From positions 898,341 to 962,340 of the forward strand of contig VXAI01000194.1 in assembly GCA_013399305.1 (NCBI GenBank): a stretch of DNA of 64,000 nt. The letters run 5' to 3'. Below are positions 11,128 to 23,500 of this stretch, in pieces (position 1 is the first letter of the stretch; every line of letters begins with the position of its first letter). Made by a program: the position numbers and the translations under genes. The DNA comes from Rostratula benghalensis. Its lineage: Eukaryota; Chordata; Aves; Charadriiformes; Rostratulidae. The notes under the pieces were generated by a model. It saw only the letters and a program-made list of their open reading frames with translations. It searched no databases and was not told the DNA's origin.

Positions 11128-13730
11128 CTGGACCACGATAAGGGATGTTGAGAACAGTTAAGATGAGATAAGATAAGCTGGCACTTTCATCAGCTACATC
11201 ATGTGATAAAGGAAACATAAGCAACACAGGCAAAAGTTTTAAAAGCCATCTTTCCCTTACTATGTCCAGGCACATAGAGAATGTGTAAAACCAGACCTCA
11301 ACACCACAGAGAAAAAAAAAAAAAAAATTAACCCTTCTCCGCAAAGAGCCAGAATAACTGGGTTATAAAAGCCACGCATGTTATCTTTTACCCTGAAGGA
11401 TCCCCAAAGGGCTTTGCAACCCAGAGAAAGTCATAAAATAACGGGATGAAGGAAAATATGGCTAACTGCACAACGAAGCAGTTTATTTTGCAAGAGCGAT
11501 ACCGCAAAGGCCCAGAGCAAATCAGGCAATTGAAAATGGAAGCATTTAATTACCCCAGCATGACCTGCTACCGAGGGGGTTAGGAGAGACTTGGAGACAT
11601 TCCTGCTAAAAAGTGAGCATTAGCAACGTGATTAAATCCAATTATCAAGCAGGGGAGGTGTTCCAACGATACAGCCACCACCACAGTTTCGGAGGTAGGT
11701 GCAGGAGGAGCAGCATTAGGAATCAAGGTAACAAATAAAAGTTGATGCTGCACGTAGGGAAAGCCACTGCTGCTCACTCCAGCCTTTTCACCATAGACTT
11801 TCTGAAACGGGGGTGTTGCAAAGTCTCTGCTTTATTTATAATAAGGGCTATCAAGTAATAAGCTCTCTTGGAACGCACCTGGGGCCTCCTCCTCTCCATT
11901 TCCCTGAGTGTTTTTTATCACAAGGCAACAGGAGCCTTGCCGTGCATCTGGTGGCTTCGACAACGGCTGCCGACAGCGACAAGAAACAGCCCCGAGTGCA
12001 GAGAAGCAGGAATGAGAATGACTTTCATCCCACACCTACACAGCCCAACACCTCGAAATGTCAGGCCACCTCCGACAAACCCCCTTCCTGCAGCGTGAGT
12101 GCGTCAGGCACGGTTTTATCATTTCTCCTGCCTGAAGTGGATTGGTTGAGTAAAAGCCCATTCCCCCTAATTACAAACGGCACCTGCAAGGCCATGGTTT
12201 GACATTCAGAGCCAAAAATGAGTTGAGTCTTCTGGAAAATCATAGAATCACAGAATTGTCTGGGTTGGAAGGGACCTTTACGATCATTGAGTCCAACCAT
12301 CGACCTAACTCTGATAAAACCCATCACTAACCCCTGTCTCCAAGCTCGATGTCAATGCAGCTTTTCAATCCCTCCAGGGATGGTGCCTCAACCCCTTCCC
12401 TGGGCAGCCCAGTCCAAGGCTTAATAACCCTTTTCATGTAAACATTTTTCCTAATCTCCAACCTCAACCTCCCCTGGTGCAACTTGAGGCAGTTTCCTCT
12501 TGACCTATCTCCTGTGACTTGGGAGAAGAGACCAATTCCCCCTGGCTACACCCTCCTGTCAGGGAGTTGCAGAGAGTAAGGTCTCCCCTCAGCCTCCTCC
12601 AGGCTCAACACCCCCAGCTGCTTCTCACCAGACTTGTGCTCCAGACCCCTCACCAGCTTCATTGCCCTTCTCTAGACCTGTTCCAGCTCCTCAATGTGCA
12701 CCTCAATGATCATCCCCCAAGTCCTACTCCTCATGCCATTCCTGATACTGGCCAGGATGCTGGTGGCCTTCTTGCCCACCTAGGCACATTGCTGGCTCCC
12801 GTTCAGCCAACCAACACTCCCAGCTCCTTTTCTACCAGGCAGCTCCAGCCACTGAGATCCCCATCTTTCTTTTGGGGATCTGAGCTAACCCAGGAATAGG
12901 AGTCTAAAACCCAAAATCTCCTGATGGCCCCACTTTGGTTCTCATTGGAATGAGGATTCAACGATTCTTCCAGCAAACGTCCAAGTAGAGGCCTAATGAA
13001 GGATTAAAGCTCTCGGTTCTTCCAAGTGATGATGAGAATGGGACTCTACATTATAGTTTCTAAAATGGTAATTAAACAAGGAAAATTAAACGGGACCCAT
13101 TGTCTGGCTCTGTGTCTCGGTTAATGAAGATAAATTCAACCTCTTTCTACATATGTTAATTAACAGCTGCTTCACACGCTACTAACAAATGATATCGATT
13201 AAAAATGAAAACAAATGACAATAAACATAAAATCTTTCACAGCTTTCAAGGCTGTGATGTTACCCTTCAAAACAGGTATAAATCATCTCATTGCAGCAAT
13301 ATGTAAGCAATTAATTCACTACTTGACCTCCTACATTCACACACTCGAGAATATTCCTCCTCCTCTAGGAAGAGCAGGTTATTGTTGGTGAAGGCCACAT
13401 TTCAGGGCTCAGAAAAAAAAGGTGAGTGGAGGCGAAGCACGAGGGGTATCTAAGGATGGGAACCTTATTTTACAAGAAACAAAAGGAGTATGTTGGAAGT
13501 AGAACATTTGCAAGGTCACTTATTTGCTATAACCGTTCAGAAGAGTGCTGACACTCACAATACCAACAATCCAGCCAAAAAGTCAGCCACACTTCCTTGA
13601 TGTTGCACTCTCCAGGACTCCTCTGCACAAGCACCACAGCCTGAGCCACTCTGAACATTTTTCAGGAGGCCTCTATACCGTCCCTCATTTCACTGAAATA
13701 TCAGAGGATACTTTTTGGCCATGAACTCAC
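11128..13730 (-). other. SRGAP3: SRGAP3 intron 13 (2.6 kb)
   Basis: It contains a CR1 copy (12239-12862, minus) and A16 at 11312-11327. The stretch 12870-13720 is AT-rich with homeobox-like TTAATTAA motifs but has no assignment. Confidence 0.8.
12239..12862 (-). mobile_element. CR1 LINE, about 620 bp
   Basis: The longest copy. It begins ATCATAGAATCACAGAATTG (reverse complement of the 3' end) and continues through TCCCTGGGCAGCCCAGTCCA and GGCCAGGATGCTGGTGGCCT. It is a different subfamily from the copies at 4.5, 44.2 and 56.4 kb, judging by the TCATTGAGTCCAACCATC segment. It lies in intron 13. Confidence 0.9.
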
Positions 13731-13791
13731 CATGTCTGCTAATGAACCGTATGCAGCTCTCCACCACCAGGGGAATGGCTTGCGAGGAATC
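13731..13791 (-). CDS. SRGAP3: SRGAP3 exon 13: start of RhoGAP domain
   Basis: 61 nt, phase 0 in and phase 1 out, encoding about residues 499-518: DSSQAIPLVVESCIRFISRH, with G519 split G|GT. IPLVVESCIRFI is the first helix of the RhoGAP fold (IPxxVxxCxxxI in the family). The ISRHG ending agrees with srGAP3 as I recall it. The acceptor is TTTGTGCAG and the donor is ATG|GTGAGT. Confidence 0.94.
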
Positions 13792-15818
13792 CTGCACAAA
13801 GACATTGGAATGAGAGCAGTCAGAAGGTGGAGTGACAGCAAAAGTCAAGGGGGAGAAGAAAAAAAAAATAATAAAAGAGCTGAAGGCAAATTTATCCTCT
13901 CATCTGTCATATTCTGCTTCCATGCAGTTGCAGATGTTTCTGGTCTGATTACCAAAATATCTCAAATATGAGCAATTGCAGGACTGAAAACTCCTATTTT
14001 GTCACAAACATTTAAAATAGCTCATCGGTACCCCAAGGACACCAGGCCACCATGCAGGTACCTGCTCAGCGAAACACTGTCTTCAGTCCAAACACAGAAA
14101 AACCTTCTGGATCGACCAGCCTCCAGCTTAAACAACATTAATTGAGGCTTTCAGTATGGAAATAAGCCTTTACACTTCCCAAGGCTCTGCTTCGTGGCAT
14201 CACAGCTCACTTTTCAGGCACCTGAACCTCTGCAACATCTGCAGTTATTCCTCCTGTTTGGGGGAACAGCCACCAAGCAAGAGAAGGGCTGCAGGTGGCT
14301 TAAGGTCAGATGCTGGTGATTAAAATCACCACGTGGTGAAAACTTCCAAGTTTCTCTTTCTGCATCTCCTCTTCTACCAGAGTTTTGGAGAGCGATGGCT
14401 ACGATTTGTACCAAAACGCTCACTTGTGAGGATGCTCGAGTGTCACACTTCAGTCAGCTCAAAGGGATGACAGGCCTCTGCTCAAGAGCATATATATATA
14501 TTTGTACATAAAATGCAACAGTTCATCCCTTTTCCTTATTTGTTTAGTTTTAATGTCGGGTTTTTTTTTTATTGAAGTGTCATAGAACTCGGTCACACGG
14601 TGACAATAATTTCTCTCCTAATTAGCCATAGCCAGTTGGAACCTGTTTCCTTTATGCTGTAGAGAACACCACCAAGCAATTAAGAACACTTCAGAAGCCG
14701 TTCTGCTGCTTGTCTGCCCCCGAGGACGTGCTTTATTAATAATCATCCAAACAGCACTATAACCCCTCGACTTGTTTGTGAGTTTGACAGTAGGAACTCA
14801 GAGAAACACATATTTCTGGGTCCCCAGCAGAGATTAAAACTCTCCGAGCAGTTATGTTTTAACCTGTCAGGTCACAAAACCCCATTAAAACATAACACAC
14901 ACATGTGATTTCACATGGGTTATTGATGGCTGTGGATTCAGTGTTTGCCAACACATCCATTTGTCATTTAGGCTTCCAAATCAGAGACTCCAGTGGGTTC
15001 TACTCGAGTCAGAATAGGCTTCTGAGACACCTCAAGAACAACTCATGAAAATGGCAACTGAGACACGTACATACTTCATTTTCAGCAAAGGAAAGGCCCG
15101 TTTGTAGAGCATAAATAAAGGAATAACAATTAAGCTCAGAAAACGGGAAAGGTTTGGCTCTGCACACCAAACCCACAACTTGCTCTCTTACTTAATTTCC
15201 GATATAAGGAGATCCTAAAACCTGCGAAGCAGCGCCCTGAGACAGACTGTATGAAGTGAAATTGCAAGCCAAATTTTGTCTTTACAGGATCAACAAGAAC
15301 TATTTTGGTTTCCCCCCCCCCCCCCATCTCAAAGAAACACACTTTTGCTCATCAGGCACTAAAAAGTAAGAGATCATCCCCTGCACCCAGGGAGATGGAG
15401 CATCGCTGTTGTGAGTTGTTATTACAAGGTGGCACCAGCAGTGAGCAGTTACTGGTTTACCAGCATTGCACTGGGACACCAGTGAAAATAAAGGGGACCA
15501 AGAAACAAAAGCACAAAACCTATAAACTAGGGCTGCCCAGAGAGCTCAAGGCTCTTTGACGTTTTTGATTCCAGGTCTGTCAAAACAGAGTAAAATTACT
15601 TTTATGTTTTGACAAAGAAAATGAATCCTGGCTGAGGATCCACGTCTTAGTGACTGCAGTCAGTGGAAAAGCAGACACCAGTTCCACTTGAGCAATACCA
15701 AGGGGGTCCATATAAGAGAGAGATGGGGGGATAAAACCACATCCCTGTTTTCCATCTACCCTGCTCCCCACAAACCCACACCATTCTCTGCTTGGTAACT
15801 TAAGGAAATGTTCATTAC
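13792..15818 (-). other. SRGAP3: SRGAP3 intron 12 (2.0 kb)
   Basis: It carries C14 at 15312-15325 and a short (TA)n near 14491. No CR1 copy or further exon recognised. Confidence 0.8.
15312..15325. repeat. C14 homopolymer
   Basis: 14 consecutive C on the plus strand, so G14 in the transcript, in intron 12. Confidence 0.95.
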
Positions 15819-15843
15819 CTGCTTCCGTACGGTGGAGCTGCGC
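15819..15843 (-). CDS. SRGAP3: SRGAP3 exon 12: 25-nt micro-exon with tandem acceptor
   Basis: 25 nt, phase 2 in and phase 0 out, encoding R490 (completed) and RSSTVRKQ (about residues 491-498), a basic, serine-rich linker directly before the RhoGAP domain. The transcript reads CCCCAGCGGCAG|GCGC. The second AG restores the family sequence A-R-R-S-S, whereas the first AG, nearer the pyrimidine tract, gives a 31-nt exon (15819-15849) that inserts two residues (S and G) in frame. Which is used, or both, cannot be settled from sequence. The donor is CAG|GTAATG. Confidence 0.88.
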
Positions 15844-17708
15844 CTGCCGCTGGGGAGATCAGAACCACCCATGGGTGCAGGAGGGAAAAACAGAACAGAA
15901 AAGTCAAGATAATCCTCTACAACCACCATTCTCCTTCATTCAGTGTTCCAAACCATGCGTGTTTCGGGGGAGGGAAGGAGCCAAATATACAAGTCAATCA
16001 GGATGACTTAGTCTCATTCAATTTATGGGACTTCAGAAAGATTTTAAGTGACTTTAAATCACTAAAAACCTAAACTTGACACGAGGGAGTCCCCTGCTTT
16101 GATAAAAGATTACCCTTGACATTTTAATTCCGACCATATGGGACTCTGTCACATCAGGCTCCTGGCTCAAGATGAAGTTTGTTATAAATTACACATCTCC
16201 AATAGAGACACTCCAGAGAGGGGAGAAGCAGGGAGCATCCTGCTGTGCTCTGAGAGTGGCCGTTGTGGAGCCTTGAGTGTCGTTTCTGGTAAGATTTCAA
16301 AGAAATAAATAAACAACAAAAGGCCCTCAAACACCAGCACACACTGGCCAGGCTAAGCCTTTCCAGTATAAACCATGATGGACTCATTTACTGCTGTTGG
16401 TAGACAATAAATGTAGGAAAATAGGAAAAAGTCTGGCACTGCCGGGATTTGTTCCCCCTCAAAATTTATTACAGGGGTTTAAAATTCCTATAGATTCTTG
16501 TAAAAATAAAGCATGAGCGATAATAGTAGAGAGGCTCTAATGTATCATTCAAGCCAATTCCCTGCTAGGGCAGATGGCTGCTGAATTATAAATAAGGTGA
16601 TTAGAACTGCGATTTTTAAAAAGACTGTACAATGTGTTAATTCAGAGGAAATTCCTTTTATAAAAATCAAAACCACTGAATGAAAAAAAAAAAAAAAAAA
16701 ATCAGATTCCACGGGCTGTCACAGACAATAGGGTCTATTTTAAACTATTAGCAGCAGCGATTCTTTGATATTTAAAATTGTTTCATGATGAATAATATTT
16801 TATTATTACAGATGTCAGGCTCTAATTAGGACCTGTCAGCTTTGCTTTGCTGTAAGGAAGGTGAAAAGTAGTAATGACTCCGGATCAGCAGTAATCACCT
16901 GCCTTTTGTGAACAGGCAGGATGATGCACAGCCCCTGCCCCGCCGAGCCCTCGGAATCCATCACCTTGGAGATGGAGATTTGTCATGTTTTATAAAAACC
17001 CCCATCAGGAGAAGCTTAGTTATGGTTCTGTGATTGGTCCTAATTATAAATGAGAAGTTTATTCTCCACGGGCTCCGTAGGGCTGCAATCCAGCCCCGCT
17101 GCACCGCGCAGAGCATCAACGGGATGAAGAGTTTCCCAGTTTATGTTACTCCGGCCCCATCAACACCAACCACGTGGGTGAACCCCCTGGAGTCACAGAC
17201 CCACCTCCCTCACCGAAACGTGAATGTTTGTCAAAAATCTTACTTTGAGGAACACTTATGGGGGTGACAGTTTCTCACCTTAAAAACCAGCTTCTCACAC
17301 CCCCCCGTGTGAAGCGTCCCCTTCCTGCTCCGGATTAAATGCACTGGGGCAAGGAAAAGGCAGGGCAGCAGGAAGCACAGAGAGGGGTTTGAAGCTGCCC
17401 CAGCACCAGGAGCAGCACTCACTCCTCAGCTGGGCAGAGGCTACTAAACAGATGTATAAGCTGTGTATGCATTTCTATATGCACAGCTATACCTAGCACT
17501 GATGGAGGTAACACAGAGTGCATCTGAAGCCATATTAACTAGCAGGAATTTGCTTAGATATAGATTAGCTCAATGAGTATCTTTTTTTTTTTTTTTTTTT
17601 TTTTTTTGACACATACATATGCTGGGCTGGCAACTGATCTGCAATGGCAGTGACTGATTTGCATCAGATTTTCCTTCAAAAAGAAATGATCCCCTGAGCC
17701 ACACCTAC
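15844..17708 (-). other. SRGAP3: SRGAP3 intron 11 (1.9 kb)
   Basis: It contains T26 at 17582-17607, A19 at 16683-16701 and a strongly AT-rich block (about 16430-16880) with several TAATTA-like and E-box-like sites. No CR1 copy and no exon seen. Confidence 0.8.
17582..17607. repeat. T26 homopolymer
   Basis: 26 consecutive T on the plus strand in intron 11, about 100 nt downstream of the exon 11 donor in the transcript. Confidence 0.97.
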
Positions 17709-17736
17709 CTGGCGAGGGAGCAGTCTGTCCGCTGAC
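17709..17736 (-). CDS. SRGAP3: SRGAP3 exon 11: 28-nt micro-exon
   Basis: 28 nt, phase 1 in and phase 2 out. It completes S481 and encodes QRTDCSLA (about residues 482-489) plus the first two bases of R490. This matches the linker of srGAP3 just before the RhoGAP domain. The acceptor is TTGTCCTAACAG and the donor is CAG|GTAGGT. Its length is not a multiple of three, so skipping would shift the frame; it is therefore probably constitutive. Support comes from the exact joining of exons 10, 11 and 12 into the expected linker. Confidence 0.93.
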
Positions 17737-20433
17737 CTGTTAGGACAACAAAAAAAACCCCACAGTATTAGGAGGGAGGAATGGGGAAATGCTTCCAATG
17801 GCTTGGCAAAGCCAGTGTTAGAAGGAGATGGAGTAGAAAAATCCATGGGAGAGGGAGGGGGCAGCTCTGGGTTGTGGGGCAGGGGTTGCCCCCCGGCACC
17901 AGGAACGCCACTGGGGACCCCACTGAAGCCCATCTCCGCTGCCACCGATGGGGGAAACCCAGCAACGAGACTGGGCTGCCCGAGGACTCGTCCTCTGGAA
18001 AGTATTGTTTTTGAGAATTGTTCTCCCTGCGCCTTTTAATTGTTGATTTCTGCTGCCAAAAAAGCGGGGCTTGTCAACCCCTCCCTGCCTCCCCCTCCCA
18101 GGGGAACTGGTGGGGCCAGAGATTCTACTTTATAAAGCCACTTAGTAAGGTTGAAAACATGCGTGGATTTGTTAGCCCAGAGGCTGAACATGCTGGCATT
18201 AAGCTGTTTTAGGGAGGCAGACGTTTAATGCTATTTTCCACAAGTATATTTAGAAAAAAAAAAAACACAACCCAAGACCAAACAAACCCCAAACCCCATT
18301 CCTTCATCTCACACCAAGGTTGAAGGGGAGCAGCTGAACAAGTGACTGCTGCCAATGCAGACAGCACATGAAACCACGCTGATTTCCCACAGCTGAAAAC
18401 CCACCTTCCCTACAGTTGTCTTCCTGCTCCTGGGGAGAGGGAAGAATAAATGGGGGGCAAGGTCTAATTGCAGCTGGCTGGCAATCAGTGGAACACATCT
18501 CCATCACCACTTCCCTCTCTCCATGTAAAGCCAAAACAGCGCATAATTTACATGAAAATGTTCTGCTGAAGCAGAATTTCCAGCCATCTGTCCCTTTTTC
18601 ATCATAGAATATTCATATCTATAAATTACATGGCTGCGGCAACATCAAGGGGCTCCTAGATGAGGGTGACAAATGTGTACAGTAGGCAGGGACGTAATTA
18701 CTTGTAGATAGGAAGACTCACTGCTATTTTTATTACTGGAACTTGTCATCTTTAGATTAAGGTAATTTGCAAGAGGACTAATAAATGTCACCTGAGGATG
18801 GGGCAAAGAAGAAGAAAAATCGTTAAGAGAAACACAAATTTTCCGGGGAGTGGGGACACGCAGCTGAACGCACATTTTTTCAGTAAAGCTTCTAACCGGG
18901 CTCCGGGGAGTTGTGAAAGGAATTTTATTTGCTCATTTCCCAATTAAGTGACATTTTATGGATAAGCCTAGGCACGGTCCCCAGTTTGTACCTGTTTAAT
19001 GTGGTTTTGGAGATGGAATGCACCTCCCTTGCTCAGCTCCTTTTTGATCTCACAGATTATAAAAGCCATTCCCCCCCCAAACAAAAAATAAAAATGCTCG
19101 CCCTGACCCACACTGGGTCCCTTCACACAGAGACTGAGAAACCTCTGGTTGGCCAAGAAAACAGAAGCAGCCTTTAAATCTACACAGCAAAACAGAAATT
19201 GCATTTCATTTCCACTTCTTTCCCCCCTCTCCCCCCAGCTGGAGCCGGGTTCGGGGGGCAGGCAGGTTAAGGGGAAATTGGTCTGGGTATGCAGGGGTCA
19301 GCGCTGACCCAGGGACACCATCAGTCACAGGGGCAGCGCGGGTGTCACTTGGAGATATTTAGAGGCAGAAGAAAAATACCCCGAGGGCACAGGCCTTTGG
19401 CTTCCCCCAGCCTTTCTGCAGGGCAGCCAGAGAGCCCGGTGACTTCAAACATTAACGGAGGGAACGGTGACAACGGCCTGTCCTTTCCTTCTAGGGGTTT
19501 GGGCCTGATAAACGTGGAACTCTTAATTACTCTAGCAATAAGCCTTTTACTTTTACAGTGCATTTTTTAAACCGAAAGCGAAGCACTTCAAAGACCCCAT
19601 GCTGTTTTAAGTTTTCATTCAGAAGATTTGCACACCATAAACTGTGGGGAGCCCAGTTAAGTTACACATCAAACCAGGAGCCCGGCTCCAGCGTGCAAAC
19701 CCAGCAACCAGTCGAACCATTTCTTTTTTTTTGCCCTGACATTTAGACTGTTAAAACCTTCTCCTCTGCAAATAGGAGGCAGAGAGGTTTCTATGGAAAC
19801 TTGGATGCATAGTTTAAGCGTGTTTGGCCAACGGGATTTGCCCATACCATGAAGGGAAAGAAATCTTCCTTTGTTCTGACCCTATTGCTAAGTGCACATT
19901 CAGTTCTGGCTGCCCCCTGACGAATGCCCTCTGGAGAGGCAGCAGATGTGATTTGCTCTGAAATTTGGTGTTCTCCCGACAAGAGCCGGTGCTCACATAC
20001 ATTGGTGTGGTCCGGACTGGACACAAAGAGGTGAGAAGCAGCTGAATGCCCACCAAAATGAAACTTCTGAGCTGCCCAACAAGGCAACACTCCTCAGCTC
20101 GTCAGGGAACTGCAAATCCCAAGGTTTGCCCCAGTGGAGATTATGAATTGAGAAGCATCAGGTGTGTGTGGAGAGGGCAGGACAACGCGTGGGCAGGCGC
20201 TTCACTCTACCAAGTAAGCAACGCACATTAGTGATTCATTAAGTGTTTTCTGTTCCTCATTAATCAAGCAGCCCTGTAGGTCATTTGGCTTCTCCACCAT
20301 GCAGATTGGAAAAATTAATTCATAAAACATGAGTGTGTCCACTTTGCATCAGCAACCCCCGCCCGTCACACTCAGCTGACTCCATCCGTGCAACAGCCCG
20401 GCTGTAGCGGTGAGGAGAGGGTCCCACACTCAC
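17737..20433 (-). other. SRGAP3: SRGAP3 intron 10 (2.7 kb)
   Basis: Nothing beyond short A runs (for example near 18254) is recognised. No CR1 copy and no additional exon. Confidence 0.8.
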
Positions 20434-20518
20434 TTTCTCCCAGGGTCTTCTGGAGAAGGTCGTGCTTGGCCTGGAGCTTCGTTATCAGGTTCCTGCCTTC
20501 CAGATACTCCTTCATTTT
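20434..20518 (-). CDS. SRGAP3: SRGAP3 exon 10: linker helix
   Basis: 85 nt, phase 0 in and phase 1 out, encoding about residues 453-480: KMKEYLEGRNLITKLQAKHD, then LLQKTLGE, with S481 split A|GT. YLEGRNLITKLQAKHDLLQ is a family-wide helix between the F-BAR unit and the RhoGAP domain. The acceptor is CCCCCCTCACAG and the donor is AAA|GTGAGT. It was located by reading the strand, since it lies in no long open frame. Confidence 0.95.
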
Positions 20519-23500
20519 CTGTGAGGGGGGGGAAAAAAACCAAGATCAGGAGATGAGCGGACACAATTAATTTCTTTGATTGCGTCTTTAGGCTACTGGA
20601 TTCTGGACAAAACGCTGAAGAACACAATGAGACTGAAATTTAGGGTGCAAAGGATGAACCAAGTCCTCCTGGTTTGTCTGTCCGGGCCAACCTGGAGCTC
20701 GGTCCCCACGTGTCTGCAGCACAAATTCCATTGTTTCCCGGGGGAATCAGCTGAATGTTTGGCATCTTTGAAGAGATCTGAGGAGCTGTCATTCCCCTCC
20801 TCTCCAGGCAGGCTGAGATGGAAATGCACTCCCCTCGCTCCTCACAGGCAACTGAATGAGCAATCTGTTTTACCAAACTAAAAGGCTGCTTCTGTGCTTA
20901 TTCTCTCACTTAACCTCTCTCACCCCACTTTACTTGTCAAATAGTGCGTCTGCCTCCACGCTGGATGATACCCAGGGTCGCAGGGAGGGGCAGGGGACAA
21001 AACAAATAAAGATGCTCTTTAAGTTCAGATCTATTCTCTCAGTGATGTATTATACAATCACCCAGACGGTTTTCCCCACTTCTTTCTGATTTTTCACAGC
21101 TCTGCAAACGCTAGTTTTATACAGCTCTTTCATCTCTTACTCTGCAGCCCCGAAAAACAACATTATTTATCTTCCTCGTGCTGCAGCACAGAAAATACTC
21201 TGCTCTCTGGTAGCCACCCATATTCCAATTAGGACGTGTTTACACTCAAAAATACATAAATAGCACAGAACTCCTCAAATATCACAGGGCATTCTTTAAA
21301 ATCATGAGATACTTAAAAAATTCAGCTAGCAATATGAACACAAAGAAAGTATTCTCATTTAATAATGAAATATTCCCATTGCCGCCTTCAGCTTTCTCCA
21401 GTTCTATCCACTTCTTTCCAGTATTGCCAAATTAGACTGCAAACCCTAAAGGTGAAAAAAATCAGTATTTTACCTAAGGAAGTGCCTGGACCCTGCTTGT
21501 CCTCTGCAAGGCATGGCAACAGCAGCCTCTGGGCAAGATGTGAAGAACCAAAAAGCAATATATAATGGGTATGAGGTAGGACTGAGGAGGGGGAACCTTC
21601 CAAGAGGTAAGGACAGTTGCCCCGGGGAGGCAGCGTGAACCCAACACACAGCCAAAACTGGCTGAGCTGGGGCTTGAATTAACTGCCAGGGGTCTGGTGG
21701 CTCATGTCCCTTTGGTTGACAACATTGGGATGAAAAATTTCACAAGAACCATGTCCCTTTGGCAAGTCGCAGAACTTCCTGCTTCCTACACTAAGACTGC
21801 GACTCGTTGTTGCTTTAGAAGCAAACAGGAAGCGTGATCACTGCGGAAAAAATAAAATAAAAAAAAATAAAAATCCCCAACCGCAGTTTTTGGAATTTCC
21901 CTGTAGAATCTGTTCACCAAGCACCAACTACGTATTTTGCTCAATTAGTTAAATTTTTGCATCAAATTTTGACAGAATGAATCACAAGGAGTGTAAGATG
22001 CGAAAGGAAGCAGAGAATTTCAAGTGGGGATTTGAGGATAAACCTGGTTTGGGAGGTGCTGAGCTCCCGTCTCAGCGTCAGGGCCAGGCAGAGACAGGAT
22101 GGGATGGTTCAGCTCCAGGCACCTGAAAGATCAGCAAATCAACTCCATTTGGGAGCGGGTTCAGTTCCCTTTGAAGCAGATATAAAAATCTTAAGCTCAG
22201 GAGACTGCAGGGCAGAGCACGCTGCTGGAACCCCCACCTCTGCTGGCCTGGTGGACCTGGGGGACATCAGGACCATGTGTGCCCCCCCTGCACACAGGTA
22301 CCAGGGACTGTTTTACAGGAGAAAAAGAGAAGGTCCCCATCCAGTGCAGAATTAGGTGCATTCTTTCTATTTCCTCGTGCCTAACATTCTGTACCCTGTC
22401 TGGTACTGGTGTGCTTATGAAAAAATAACTAATTTCAAAATAAGGCTTCAGGCTTTTTTTATTTTTTTTCCCCTCCACGAATTACAAAGATCAATCAGCA
22501 TTTGATTTCTAGATTAATAAAAACAGGGAGAGAAAAAAAAAAATAAATATCAAACTACGGGAGAATTCCTAAGGATTTCACTCCTGGCAGAGCACAGCCG
22601 GAGTCAGGCGAAGCACAATCAGACACAAAGCTTTAGAAACGTCCCTGGGTCACGTTATTTCTACGCTGCAAAAATTCAGAGGTGGAGAGAGGGGTTTGCA
22701 CCCATCATCTCCTCAAACCCGTGCAACGTTGGCACCCTCTCCAAGCCCATTCTCACATTTTTTTCCAGGGAGAACCAGTTGCAGGTGCCACACACCACAA
22801 AGCCCAGTGCCAGCTAGAGCACACCTGCCAGCCTCGGAGGAGCAGAGATTTAATGTTTTCGAGGCTGTAAAGAAAAGCAGTTTCTGTCACTGTCCCACAT
22901 CCTTAACTGCCTCCGATCTGCAAAGCTCAGTGGTTTTCCCTCCTCCCTCCCTCTGCCCCCAAAAGAATGACTTCAAACAAGGCACTGGATTGAAGGAGGG
23001 GGTGCAGAAGATCCCTGCTCCCTGGCACATTGAGACAACCAGCACGGCATTTCTGGAGCACTGATGAGCAGGGGAGACTTTCTGTCACACCTACCCATCT
23101 CTTGCTAACAATAAATTTACATTCATTTTTACAGCGCTTCGCAGAATGAGTGTTGTACTGGGTTTTAATCTTTTTAGAGGGGAAAAAAAAACCAACATTC
23201 TGCCCAAAAGCTAAAATCATCCCGGTTCAGAGGTAGAAAAGAATCGAATCATTGACTCCCATTTCGTGTCTGAGGAGGGGTGGGGTGCCAGCTGTCTGAC
23301 AATTAGCCGCAGGATCTCGGCACTGATTGCATCCTCACGCCGGCTGCGCTGCTGCTGGCTGGGAAGCAGGAGTGTAGCCATGGCAGCAGTGGTACCCGGG
23401 CCACATCCCACATCCCCACACACATCCCCGCTCCCCCGACCCGCTGCTGCTTCCTTGCCTCAGTGACCTGCCTTAGCTCGCTGAGAACTCACTCCTACGC

